Positions 1 through 7,164 of a stretch of 32,445 bases of DNA are shown here, piece after piece (position 1 is the stretch's first letter; each line of letters begins with the position of its first letter). The notes beneath the pieces are model-generated. The model was not told where the DNA came from. It did no database searches and worked only from the letters and a program-made list of their open reading frames with translations. The translations under genes and the position numbers were made by a program. The DNA lies in assembly GCA_002392505.1 (NCBI GenBank), contig DGHD01000050.1, positions 1 through 32,445 on the forward strand, read 5' to 3'. Origin of the DNA: Christensenella sp. UBA3857 (GTDB lineage: Bacteria; Bacillota; Clostridia; Christensenellales; CAG-138).

Positions 1-1684
1 TAACGTTGGAGCCGTCCTTGATGTTCGCGGTCTCACGGAAGGGCGAATCGGTACCGGAAACGTCGTGATGGTCGCGTCCGATCATGACGGGGCCGATCTT
101 GCCCTCTCTTACCATCTGGTTGAAGCGGAGCGCGATCCTCGTCCTGCCCTCGGCGTCCTGATAGAGGATCCTCGCCTGAGTGCCGACGACGAGCTTGTTC
201 TTTTCCGCGTCGCGGATCCAGTTGTAATTGTCGCGATCCTGGAAGCGGCGGTTCGGGTCGATGCAGTCCATCGCGGCATGGTCGGTCGCGATAAGATCCG
301 ACTCCTTGCCGGAGAGGCAGACCCAGCGGAACGGACCGTAGCCGTAGTCGAAGAGCATCGGGCCCATTATATCCTCGACGTAGGACGGGAATATGAAGCC
401 GTCCTTCTCGTCGTGACCGTTCTTGGAGATCTCCTTGACGCCGGCGTCGTAAACAGCCTTCATGAAGGAATTGCCGTAATCGAAGAAGTATGTGCCCTTC
501 GCCTTAAGCGCGCAGATCGCGTCGAAATGCCGCCTCAGGGACGCGTTGACCGCCTTCTTGAACTTCTCACGGTCGGTATGGAGAAGCTCCGTCCTCTGCT
601 CGAAGGTATAGCCGACGGGGCAGTAGCCGCCGTTGTAGACGTTGTGGCAGGAGGTCTGGTCGGAGAGCAGGTCGATCTTGAAATCGCGCTTGACCGCCGC
701 CTCCAGAAGGTCGACGATGTTGCCGTGATAGGCGATGGAGATCGTAGTCTTCGCATTCCTGTGCTCTTCCGCAAGACGGAACACCTCGTCAAGATCGTCG
801 GAGATGAGGTTTACCCAGCCCTGATCGTAACGGGTCTTGATGCGTGAGAGGTCAACTTCGGCGAAAACACCGACGGCGTTCGCGATATTGGCGGCCTTGG
901 GCTGTGCGCCGCTCATTCCGCCGAGACCGGAGGAAACGAATACGCGGCCTTTAAGATCGCCGTCCTCGGGAATGCCGAGCTCCTTCCTGCCCGCGCCGAG
1001 TATGGTATTGAACGTGCCGTGTACGATGCCCTGCGGACCGATGTACATCCAGCCGCCCGCAGTCATCTGACCGTAGTTGGCGACGCCCATCTCCTCCGCC
1101 ACTTCCCAATCCTCAAGATTGTCGAACATGCCGACCATCAAGGAGTTGGTGAGTATCACGCGGGGCGCTTCGGGCTTCGAGGGGAACAGACCGACGGGAT
1201 GACCGCTCTCCAGAACGAGGGTCTGATGATCGGTAAGCTCCTCGAGGTATTTCTTGATAAGGCGGTACTGGAGCCAGTTCTGGCAGGGCTGACCGGTCTC
1301 GCCGTAGGTAACGAGTTCGTAGGGATAGAGCGCGATCTCGAAATCGAGGTTGTTGTCGATCATTACCTGGAAGGCTTTGCCCTCGATGCATTTGCCCTTG
1401 TATTCGTCGATGGGCTTGCCCCAGATGCGTCCCTCGGGACGGTAGCGGTAAGCGTAAATGCGTCCGCGGGTCTTCAACTCCTCAAGGAATTCGGGAGCGA
1501 GCTTTTCATGAAGCTCCTCCGGAACGTAGCGCAGAGCGTTCCTTAACGCGAGCTGCGTCTGCGCCTTGGTGAGGCGGAAGCCCCTGTCGGGAGCGCGGCG
1601 TTTGCCCTCTTCAAACTTGGGATACTCGGGAAGCACCGCGTCGAGTTTGATCGTCATAGCGCCTGAGATCTTGCTGTTTTCCAT
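1..1684 (-). CDS. hutU: Urocanate hydratase (urocanase), C-terminal part beyond window
   Basis: Converts urocanate (made by the neighbouring HutH) to 4-imidazolone-5-propionate in cytosolic histidine breakdown. I translated this frame from the ATG at 1684: 561 codons are open and the frame runs off the window start, so the C-terminus is missing. Recognisable family segments are ELVTYGETGQPCQNW, NYGQMTAGGWMYIGPQG, the NAD-binding glycine-rich SSGLGGMSGAQ, and CHNVYNGGYCPVGY around the conserved cysteine. The N-terminal extension (IKLDAVLPEYPKFEEG, RRAPDRGFRLT) is typical of the longer, roughly 670-residue anaerobe-type urocanases rather than the roughly 555-residue Bacillus/Pseudomonas type, so about 110 residues are probably outside. 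An AAAGGA ribosome site lies just upstream. It follows hutH on the same strand after a 59-base gap holding a hairpin, so it is probably co-transcribed. Confidence 0.93.
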   Translation of the reverse strand, partial: MENSKISGAMTIKLDAVLPEYPKFEEGKRRAPDRGFRLTKAQTQLALRNALRYVPEELHEKLAPEFLEELKTRGRIYAYRYRPEGRIWGKPIDEYKGKCIEGKAFQVMIDNNLDFEIALYPYELVTYGETGQPCQNWLQYRLIKKYLEELTDHQTLVLESGHPVGLFPSKPEAPRVILTNSLMVGMFDNLEDWEVAEEMGVANYGQMTAGGWMYIGPQGIVHGTFNTILGAGRKELGIPEDGDLKGRVFVSSGLGGMSGAQPKAANIANAVGVFAEVDLSRIKTRYDQGWVNLISDDLDEVFRLAEEHRNAKTTISIAYHGNIVDLLEAAVKRDFKIDLLSDQTSCHNVYNGGYCPVGYTFEQRTELLHTDREKFKKAVNASLRRHFDAICALKAKGTYFFDYGNSFMKAVYDAGVKEISKNGHDEKDGFIFPSYVEDIMGPMLFDYGYGPFRWVCLSGKESDLIATDHAAMDCIDPNRRFQDRDNYNWIRDAEKNKLVVGTQARILYQDAEGRTRIALRFNQMVREGKIGPVMIGRDHHDVSGTDSPFRETANIKDGSNV

Positions 1685-1712
1685 AGCTTTATTCCTTTCT
1701 GTAAATACTTAC

Positions 1713-1735
1713 GGGGAGGCGTACTTCGCCTCCCC
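1713..1735 (-). other. Perfect intercistronic hairpin between hutH and hutU
   Basis: The arms GGGGAGGCG and CGCCTCCCC (9 bp, perfect) flank a 5-base loop in the short hutH-hutU gap. On the transcribed strand the hairpin is followed by GTAAGTATTT, not a U-tract, so a classical intrinsic terminator is unlikely. It may be an mRNA stability or processing element, or a weak attenuator that lowers hutU relative to hutH. Confidence 0.6.
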
Positions 1736-1743
1736 AATTATCA

Positions 1744-3279
1744 TCATTTGAGCGTGCCGCAGACCTTCTCGGCAGCGGGTACGACTGCGTGAGCCTTGAT
1801 AAGCTCGTCGGCAGCCTTAAGGTTCGGGTACATAACGACGTCGACTTCGTTCGGCTTGACCCTGGAATCGATAAGCTCCCATACCGCCTTAGTCGCGGGA
1901 GCCATTTCGCCCTCGCCCGCCTCGCTGCGGAGCCACAGCGCCTGATGCGCGGTGACGAGCTCTATCGCGAGGACCTTCTGCGCGTTGTCGACTATCATGC
2001 GGCACTTGCGAGCGGCGGTGGTGCCCATGGATACGTGATCCTCCTGATTTGCGGAAGAGGGGATCGAATCGACGGAAGCGGGATGGGCGTAGACCTTATT
2101 CTCGGACACCATGGAAGCCGCGGAATACTGCGCGATCATGAAGCCGGAATTGACTCCGCCGTGCTTGGCGAGGAACGCGGGCAGTCCGTAGGAGAGCGCG
2201 GGATTTACCATGCGCTCCGTCCTGCGCTCGGAAACGTTCGCAAGCTCCGAAACGGCGATGCCGAGGAAATCGAACGCGAGCGCCATGGGCTGACCGTGGA
2301 AGTTACCGCCGGAGATGACCTCGTCCTCATCCGGGAAAATGATTGGGTTGTCGGTAACTGCGTTGATCTCGCGCGAGACCGCCTCCGCAACGTAGCGGAT
2401 GGCGTCGCGGCTGGCGCCGTGGATCTGCGGGACGCACCTTATAACGTAAGCGTCCTGTACCTTGTTGGGCTGGGTGCGCTTTGCAAGACCGGAGCCCTCG
2501 AGAAGCTTAAGCAGATTCTCCGCCGTATCCTTCTGCCCCTGATGACCGCGCACGTCGTGCACCTTATGGTCGAACGCCGCCTTGATGCCGAACTGTGCCT
2601 CCGCGGTGAGCGCCGCGGCGATATCGGCAGTCTTCATAAGATCGAGCGCGTCGATAACGCAGAGCGAACCGACCGCCGTCATTATCTGGGTGCCGTTTAT
2701 GAGGGCAAGTCCCTCCTTGGCGGCCAGCTCTATCGTGGGGATGCCCGCCTTCTCCATGGCTTCTTTGCCGCTCATGCGGACGCCGCGATACTCCGCTTCA
2801 CCTTCGCCGAGCATAACGAGCACCATGTGCGAGAGGGGCGCGAGATCGCCGCTTGCACCGAGGGAGCCCTTCTCCGGAATTATGGGATGAACGCCCGCGT
2901 TGAGCATATTGAGGAGCGTTTCTATCGTGGAAAGGCGAATGCCGCTGTGACCCCTTGAAAGGGCGTTGCAACGGAGCAGCATGGCTGCCCTGACCGCCTC
3001 GGTGGGAAGAGGCTCGCCCATGCCGCAGGAATGGGAAATGATAAGATTGCGCTGAAGCTGCGCCGTTTCATCCGCAGGGATGAATGTATCGGAGAATTTG
3101 CCGAAGCCGGTCGTGAGACCGTAGATGACCGCGCCCTCCGAAAGCTTCTTCTCAACGTAGTTCCTTGCCTTGATGACCGCCGCCCTGGCAGCCTCGGACA
3201 ATTCGACCTTTTCATAGCCGCGGGCGACCGCCGCTACCTGTTCCAAAGTTAAGGATCTTCCATCGATTACAACTGACAT
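1744..3279 (-). CDS. hutH: Histidine ammonia-lyase
   Basis: First enzyme of histidine degradation: non-oxidative deamination of L-histidine to urocanate and ammonia. The 511-residue length is normal for the family. Residues 142-144 (Ala-Ser-Gly within GSLGASGDLAPLSH) are the tripeptide that cyclises into the MIO electrophilic cofactor. YGLTTGFGKFSD near residue 53, GGNFHGQPMA and the late SSANQEDHVSMG segment are also typical. The ATG at 3279 is preceded by AAGGA about 12 bases upstream. A strong sigma-A-type promoter lies upstream (3326-3354) and hutU follows. No hutI, hutG or formiminotransferase gene is visible in the window. Confidence 0.97.
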   Translation of the reverse strand: MSVVIDGRSLTLEQVAAVARGYEKVELSEAARAAVIKARNYVEKKLSEGAVIYGLTTGFGKFSDTFIPADETAQLQRNLIISHSCGMGEPLPTEAVRAAMLLRCNALSRGHSGIRLSTIETLLNMLNAGVHPIIPEKGSLGASGDLAPLSHMVLVMLGEGEAEYRGVRMSGKEAMEKAGIPTIELAAKEGLALINGTQIMTAVGSLCVIDALDLMKTADIAAALTAEAQFGIKAAFDHKVHDVRGHQGQKDTAENLLKLLEGSGLAKRTQPNKVQDAYVIRCVPQIHGASRDAIRYVAEAVSREINAVTDNPIIFPDEDEVISGGNFHGQPMALAFDFLGIAVSELANVSERRTERMVNPALSYGLPAFLAKHGGVNSGFMIAQYSAASMVSENKVYAHPASVDSIPSSANQEDHVSMGTTAARKCRMIVDNAQKVLAIELVTAHQALWLRSEAGEGEMAPATKAVWELIDSRVKPNEVDVVMYPNLKAADELIKAHAVVPAAEKVCGTLK

Positions 3280-3325
3280 TTGATCAATTCCTTCTTCCTT
3301 GATTTATTAAAGTATTAACCAACTA

Positions 3326-3354
3326 ATTATATCGCATCGGATATAAAAGGTCAA
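3326..3354 (-). promoter_or_regulatory. Sigma-A-type promoter of hutH-hutU
   Basis: On the minus strand, TTGACC (3354-3349) is followed by exactly 17 bases and TATAAT (3331-3326). The predicted leader to the hutH ATG is about 40 bases and carries AAGGA. It is back-to-back with the promoter at 3393-3421. Confidence 0.8.
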
Positions 3355-3392
3355 GTTTGAGATAGCCTTATATTATCTTGTTCCAAAGGATA

Positions 3393-3421
3393 TTGACATA
3401 ACGACGAAGAGGCTATAAAAT
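3393..3421 (+). promoter_or_regulatory. Sigma-A-type promoter of the 3483 gene
   Basis: A perfect TTGACA (3393-3398), a 17-base spacer and TAAAAT (3416-3421) predict transcription from about 3428. This start coincides with the first in-frame ATG at 3426 and favours the downstream TTG at 3483 as the real translation start. Confidence 0.75.
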
Positions 3422-3482
3422 ATATATGTATGCGACTATAAGGCGCAAAAGAAGACTGCCGCGCCGATCGGAGGTGTTACAT

Positions 3483-4172
3483 TTGACCGATTACGAAAAA
3501 AAGAACGATAACGCCGGAGTACCTTCCGTCGAAGATATTTTCAATGAAGACGACTATATGCTGGAGGACGATTATCTCGAGGCGTCCGCTCCCTCCGTTC
3601 ATGCGGGCGAAGTAAAGGCGGCTCCCGCCCCCGCTCCCGAAGCCGCGCCTGCTCCGGCATACGTTCAGGCTCCGGCCGCTCCCGCCGTCCCGGTACAGGC
3701 TCCCGTAAAGACGGAGACTGCCATCGCACCTAAACAGCAGCAGGCTTTGCAGGGCTCCCGCAAAAAGAACAAAAAGAATCGCCGCACAAGGGACGTTTAC
3801 GTTCCCGAGACCGTCGATCCCGAAAGCGTGGTCATAGTCGAGGTTCCGCAGAAGGATAAGAAGCTCGTCAATATTTCAGAGCATTTCAGTTCCCAGAAGA
3901 TCTCGCCCATTGAAAACGCGTTCTATACGATATCGCTTATCAAGCCCACCGCGATATTCGCCGAAGCGGCTATCAACGGCGTCGCTGGGATATTCGACAA
4001 GATGATAGACAGCAGATATCAGGTCAACGTTAAATTCAAAAAGATCGAGGCGAACGTCAAGCCGACCGACACTCAGCCCGGAGTTGAGCCCAAAACCGTT
4101 ACCATCGCTCCTCCCGAGTCCGGCGAAGGCATGCCCCGCATAGGATCCCCAAAGGATCTCATACCACAATGA
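3483..4172 (+). CDS. Unrecognised acidic/Pro-Ala-rich protein with conserved-looking C-terminal region
   Basis: I do not recognise this 229-residue protein. The start chosen is the TTG at 3483 because GGAGGT (3470-3475) sits seven bases upstream. The in-frame ATG at 3426 falls at the predicted transcription start, lacks a ribosome site and would add a strongly basic tail unlike the rest. From the N-terminus: an acidic stretch (EDIFNEDDYMLEDDYLEA); a long Pro/Ala linker of alternating PAPAP/APA units, probably disordered; a basic patch (SRKKNKKNRRTRD); then a more structured part (EHFSSQKISPIENAFYTI and onward) with an amphipathic helix before an ISLIKPTAIFAEAAINGVAG segment that could touch the membrane. 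There is no signal peptide. It is monocistronic with its own promoter and terminator. Confidence 0.75.
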   Translation: MTDYEKKNDNAGVPSVEDIFNEDDYMLEDDYLEASAPSVHAGEVKAAPAPAPEAAPAPAYVQAPAAPAVPVQAPVKTETAIAPKQQQALQGSRKKNKKNRRTRDVYVPETVDPESVVIVEVPQKDKKLVNISEHFSSQKISPIENAFYTISLIKPTAIFAEAAINGVAGIFDKMIDSRYQVNVKFKKIEANVKPTDTQPGVEPKTVTIAPPESGEGMPRIGSPKDLIPQ

Positions 4173-4184
4173 TCCCGTATCCCG

Positions 4185-4212
4185 CCCGGTTTAACGACCG
4201 GGTCTTTTTTTA
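4185..4212 (+). terminator. Intrinsic terminator
   Basis: CCCGGT (4185-4190), a 6-base loop and ACCGGG (4197-4202) are followed by TCTTTTTTTATT. It ends the 3483 gene 12 bases after its stop. Confidence 0.85.
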
Positions 4213-4267
4213 TTCCGTAAGGCATATCCTTTAACCGGAATTACGCAAAAAGGAATGGCAGGGCTTT

Positions 4268-5173
4268 ATGGAATACAGAAAGAGAAGGAAAAAAAGGAAC
4301 GCTCCCGCGGAAGGGAGCTTTCAGCCGCTCATCCGCGCGCTCATACTCATTATAATATTCGGCGCCGCACTTTGGCTCATATTCGGAACAAAGGCGGGCG
4401 AACGCATAAAATCGGGCTGGGCAATGTCGCTCATCGACAGCTGCCGCGCGGGTTCAAAGCCGGCCGCTACGCCTTCACCTCTTGTCATGCCGGAAGATAC
4501 CACCTCCCCCGCCCCGACCGCCGCTCCCACGGGCGAGACCTGCGAGGTAAAGCTCCCGTCCATCGAGATCCACATGGTCGAGATGGGCATTTATTCCGAC
4601 AGCGCCCTCTGCTCGTCGAAGGCCGCGGAGCTTAAAAGCATGGGCGCGGCAGGTTACGTTTTTAACGACGGAGGGAGTTTAAGGCTCATAGCCTCCGCTT
4701 ATTCCGATAAGGCTTCCGCGGAAAACGTAATCGAGAGGCTCAGAACGGAAGGATACGAATGCTCGCTCCATACCGTGAGCTCAAACGGCGTCGAGCTCAT
4801 CATTACCGCCCCCGATGAAAGGCTACTTCCGATTAGAACGGCGTTCGCCGCTGCCGCAGAAACGATCACGGCGCTCGATGAGCTTGCCATAGACTTCGAT
4901 CTCAATTCAAGATCGACCGAATACGGTCTTAACGTGCTGAGCGAGATCAAAACGAATCTCGCGACCGCTTCCGCCTCTATCGCTCCCCAGGCGGAGCAGA
5001 ACGCTATGCTGGCGATACTGAACAGATACTATGCCGACCTGTTGATCATTTCCGCTCCCGACGAGACAGCCTCCGCGTCAAGAACGGCGTTTGCCTCTTA
5101 CATAAAGGCTTTGCGGGTCGAAGCCGCGCTCCGATACGTTATGCTGCTCAGCGAAATAGGAGGCGCCGCGTGA
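4268..5173 (+). CDS. Membrane-anchored protein with SPOR-like domain
   Basis: This 301-residue protein has a very basic N-terminus (MEYRKRRKKRNAP), one membrane helix at about 20-40 (LIRALILIIIFGAALWLIF), a Pro/Thr/Ala linker, then a region at about 97-160 resembling a SPOR fold. That region has repeated short beta-alpha units: VEMGIYSDSALCSSKAAEL...GYVFNDGGSLRLIASAYSDKASAENVIERL. SPOR domains bind denuded glycan strands and often serve in division or sporulation. The remaining residues are helical and unassigned. Topology is probably N-in, domain outside. The ATG at 4268 has only GCAGGG close by, and AAAAGGA is about 14 bases away, so the start is less certain than others. No promoter is obvious downstream of the preceding terminator. 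Confidence 0.75.
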   Translation: MEYRKRRKKRNAPAEGSFQPLIRALILIIIFGAALWLIFGTKAGERIKSGWAMSLIDSCRAGSKPAATPSPLVMPEDTTSPAPTAAPTGETCEVKLPSIEIHMVEMGIYSDSALCSSKAAELKSMGAAGYVFNDGGSLRLIASAYSDKASAENVIERLRTEGYECSLHTVSSNGVELIITAPDERLLPIRTAFAAAAETITALDELAIDFDLNSRSTEYGLNVLSEIKTNLATASASIAPQAEQNAMLAILNRYYADLLIISAPDETASASRTAFASYIKALRVEAALRYVMLLSEIGGAA

Positions 5174-5200
5174 AACGCGGCGCTCCCTGCGGTTTTATTT
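5163..5200 (+). terminator. Probable terminator of the SPOR-like gene
   Basis: GCGCCGCG (5163-5170), loop TGAAA overlapping the stop codon, and CGCGGCGC (5176-5183) form a perfect 8-bp stem. The T-rich stretch (GGTTTTATTTATT) begins about nine bases after the stem, further than ideal, hence moderate confidence. Confidence 0.5.
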
Positions 5201-5395
5201 ATTACATTTGGTATTATGTTACACGTTTGGATTCGTTTTCCGTTATGTTTTGTAAATTATTTTCTTTATGAAAAAATGATTATCTGTCATAATTGATTTA
5301 TTTCCACTGGATTTTTATGCATAGGCGCATAGCATCGGAAATATGTTTTCAAGCTGTAACTATCACATTTTTAAGTAAAAAAATATCAAAATCTA
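5184..5395. other. AT-rich intergenic region, no gene seen
   Basis: About 210 bases between the SPOR-like gene and the blaI promoter are clearly more AT-rich than neighbouring coding DNA. I see no convincing ORF, RNA gene or repeat. Its lower end carries the promoter at 5396-5424. Confidence 0.5.
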
Positions 5396-5424
5396 TTGAC
5401 AAGCCCCGCATGATAATATAGAAT
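5396..5424 (+). promoter_or_regulatory. Sigma-A-type promoter of the BlaI-type regulator
   Basis: A perfect TTGACA (5396-5401), a 17-base spacer and TAGAAT (5419-5424) predict transcription at about 5431. An AAAGGGG ribosome site precedes the ATG at 5454. Confidence 0.8.
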
Positions 5425-5430
5425 CTATAT
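5416..5430. promoter_or_regulatory. Candidate autoregulatory operator (perfect dyad on the -10 box)
   Basis: ATATAGA, one central A and TCTATAT form a 15-bp perfect inverted repeat overlapping the -10 hexamer and ending at the predicted transcription start. BlaI/MecI-family repressors bind dyads as dimers and commonly repress their own promoters. This site does not match the classical TACA/TGTA box, so assignment to this repressor is inference. Confidence 0.5.
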
Positions 5431-5453
5431 AAAATAAAGAAAGGGGTTTTTAT

Positions 5454-5825
5454 ATGCTTATCAGGGATGTTTCTGCGGCAGAGCTTGAAGTAATGATCAA
5501 AATTTGGGAAGCTGAAAAGCCCATCACAATAAAGGATATTTGGGAAGCGATCGGCGAAAACAAGTGGACTTATCAAACCGTGCAGACTTTTGTAAACCGT
5601 CTCCATATGAAGGGATTTATCGATATGGTCGGCAAAAGGGTGCGCAGTTTCGAGTACGTCCCCTGTGTGACGAGGGCGCAGTACCTCGCGTTGACTAAGG
5701 GACACCTCTTCAACGGAGAGCCTGGCGCATGCGTTTCCGACCTTGTGAAAGCGCTTTACGCGAACGGCAACATGACCGATAAGGATATCGAGGAGATATC
5801 CGCCTGGATCAGCGAGATCAAATAA
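5454..5825 (+). CDS. BlaI/MecI/CopY-family winged-helix repressor (orphan)
   Basis: A 123-residue DNA-binding protein, normal length for the family. The winged helix covers about residues 6-75: AAELEVMIKIWEAEKPITIK, then the recognition-helix hallmark WTYQTVQTFVNRL, then a wing with FEYVPCVTRAQY. The C-terminal helices (about 85-123) resemble the dimerisation region. Classical members are inactivated by a BlaR1/MecR1 sensor protease encoded beside them. Neither neighbour here encodes an M56 peptidase, beta-lactamase or copper pump, so the inducer and regulon are unknown. It sits alone between its own promoter and a strong terminator, and a dyad covers its -10 box, suggesting autoregulation. 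Confidence 0.85.
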   Translation: MLIRDVSAAELEVMIKIWEAEKPITIKDIWEAIGENKWTYQTVQTFVNRLHMKGFIDMVGKRVRSFEYVPCVTRAQYLALTKGHLFNGEPGACVSDLVKALYANGNMTDKDIEEISAWISEIK

Positions 5826-5835
5826 TACCGAATAA

Positions 5836-5871
5836 CAAAAAGGGGGTTGCGATAAGCAACCCCCTTTTTTT
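5836..5871. terminator. Bidirectional intrinsic terminator between the regulator and hisS
   Basis: GGGGGTTGC (5842-5850), loop GATAA and GCAACCCCC (5856-5864) form a perfect 9-bp stem followed by TTTTTTT. On the other strand it is followed by TTTTTGTTATT. It therefore serves both the regulator (plus) and the nadD-to-hisS operon (minus), which converge here. Confidence 0.92.
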
Positions 5872-5877
5872 GTCTCT

Positions 5878-7137
5878 TTATTCCCTGAACCACTCGGCAA
5901 GGCGGTCAAGCTCGACCTCCGTCTCCTCGCCGTCAGCCATACATTTGACCTTAACGGCGCCGCGTTCAAGCTCCTCGTCCCCGAGTGCTACGGTGAATTT
6001 CGCGCCGAGCTTGTTCGCGTATTTGAACTGCGCCTTGAAGCTTCTTTCCATGTGATCGAACTCGGCGGAAACGCCGGCTTCCCTCAGCTTTTGAGCAAGC
6101 GCGAACGCCTTCATACGCGGGGCGTCGCCGTTGGCGGCAAAGTAGACAGTCATCTCGGGAGGCTTGGGGAATTCGACCTCGTTGGTTTCCATGACCGCAA
6201 GCAGGCGCTCCATGCCCATGCCGAAGCCCACGGCGGGGATGGACGGACCGCCGAGCTCCTCAATGAGTCCGTTGTAGCGACCGCCCGCGCAAACCGCGCC
6301 CTGCGCGCCGATGCGGTTCGAAATGACTTCGAACACGGTACCGGTGTAATAATCGAGCCCGCGGACGATATCGGGATCGATAACGTATTCTGCGCCAGCG
6401 GCGTCAAGGCAGGACTTAACGCCCTCGAAATGCTTCCTGCAGTTATCGCAAAGGAAGTCGATCGTGCGGGGCGCGTTCTTTACGATCTCCCTGCAGCGGG
6501 GCTCCTTGCAGTCGATGATCCTCATGGGGTTCTTATCGAACCTTGCGCGGCAGGTCTCGCACATCTCGTTAAGGTAGCCGCTCAGATACTCCTTCAGCGC
6601 GGCGTTGTACTCCTTACGGCATTCGGGGCAGCCGATGCTGTTTATGTGCAGCATGAGATCCTTTACTCCGAGCTTTCCGAAGAGCGAAAGCGCAAGCAAA
6701 ATGACCTCCGCGTCCGTCTCCGGCGCGTAGGAGCCGACGATCTCGATGCCGAACTGATGATGCTCGCGAAGGCGGCCCGCCTGGGGCTTCTCGTAGCGGA
6801 AGGTCGGCGAATTGAGGTAGTAGAGCTTCTGGGGCATCGGCTCGTTGAAGAGCCTGTTCTCGAGGAACGCGCGCACCATTCCGGCGGTCCCCTCGGGCTT
6901 CAGCGTGATGGAGCGACCGCCCTTATCCTCAAAAGTGTACATTTCCTTCTGGACTATATCGGTGGTATCGCCAACGCCGCGAAGGAACAGCTCCGTATGC
7001 TCGATAATGGGCGTGCGAAGCTCGTTCGCGCCGTAAAGAGCGCACATTTCGCGCATTGTATTCTCGATGTAGTGCCATTTGTAGCTTTCGGAAGGGACGA
7101 CGTCCTTCGTGCCCTTCGGCGCCTGAATGTTGATCAT
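5878..7137 (-). CDS. hisS: Histidyl-tRNA synthetase
   Basis: Class II aminoacyl-tRNA synthetase charging tRNA-His in the cytosol; 419 residues, normal length. The N-terminus (IQAPKGTKDVVPSES), motif 2 region (TFRYEKPQAGRLREHHQFGIE), histidine-specific signatures VRGLDYYTGTVFEV and GGRYNGLIEELGG, motif 3 (VGFGMGMERLL) and a C-terminal anticodon-binding domain are all visible. The four-cysteine segment (CPECRKEY, CETCRARF) is of the sort seen in many bacterial HisS insertions. AGGAG precedes the ATG. It is last in the nadD-yqeK, rsfS, dnaX, hisS operon, 27 bases after dnaX. Confidence 0.97.
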   Translation of the reverse strand: MINIQAPKGTKDVVPSESYKWHYIENTMREMCALYGANELRTPIIEHTELFLRGVGDTTDIVQKEMYTFEDKGGRSITLKPEGTAGMVRAFLENRLFNEPMPQKLYYLNSPTFRYEKPQAGRLREHHQFGIEIVGSYAPETDAEVILLALSLFGKLGVKDLMLHINSIGCPECRKEYNAALKEYLSGYLNEMCETCRARFDKNPMRIIDCKEPRCREIVKNAPRTIDFLCDNCRKHFEGVKSCLDAAGAEYVIDPDIVRGLDYYTGTVFEVISNRIGAQGAVCAGGRYNGLIEELGGPSIPAVGFGMGMERLLAVMETNEVEFPKPPEMTVYFAANGDAPRMKAFALAQKLREAGVSAEFDHMERSFKAQFKYANKLGAKFTVALGDEELERGAVKVKCMADGEETEVELDRLAEWFRE

Positions 7138-7164
7138 AGTAACTCCTGTAAACTTAACTGATTT

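Noticed and set aside
65..1546. Long open plus-strand frames at 65-847 and 1019-1546
   Set aside because: They are antisense to hutU, whose minus-strand translation matches urocanase continuously from 1684 to the window start.
5203..5240. Near-direct repeat TTACATTTGG / TTACACGTTTGG in the AT-rich gap
   Set aside because: Only two imperfect copies in AT-rich DNA; could easily be chance.
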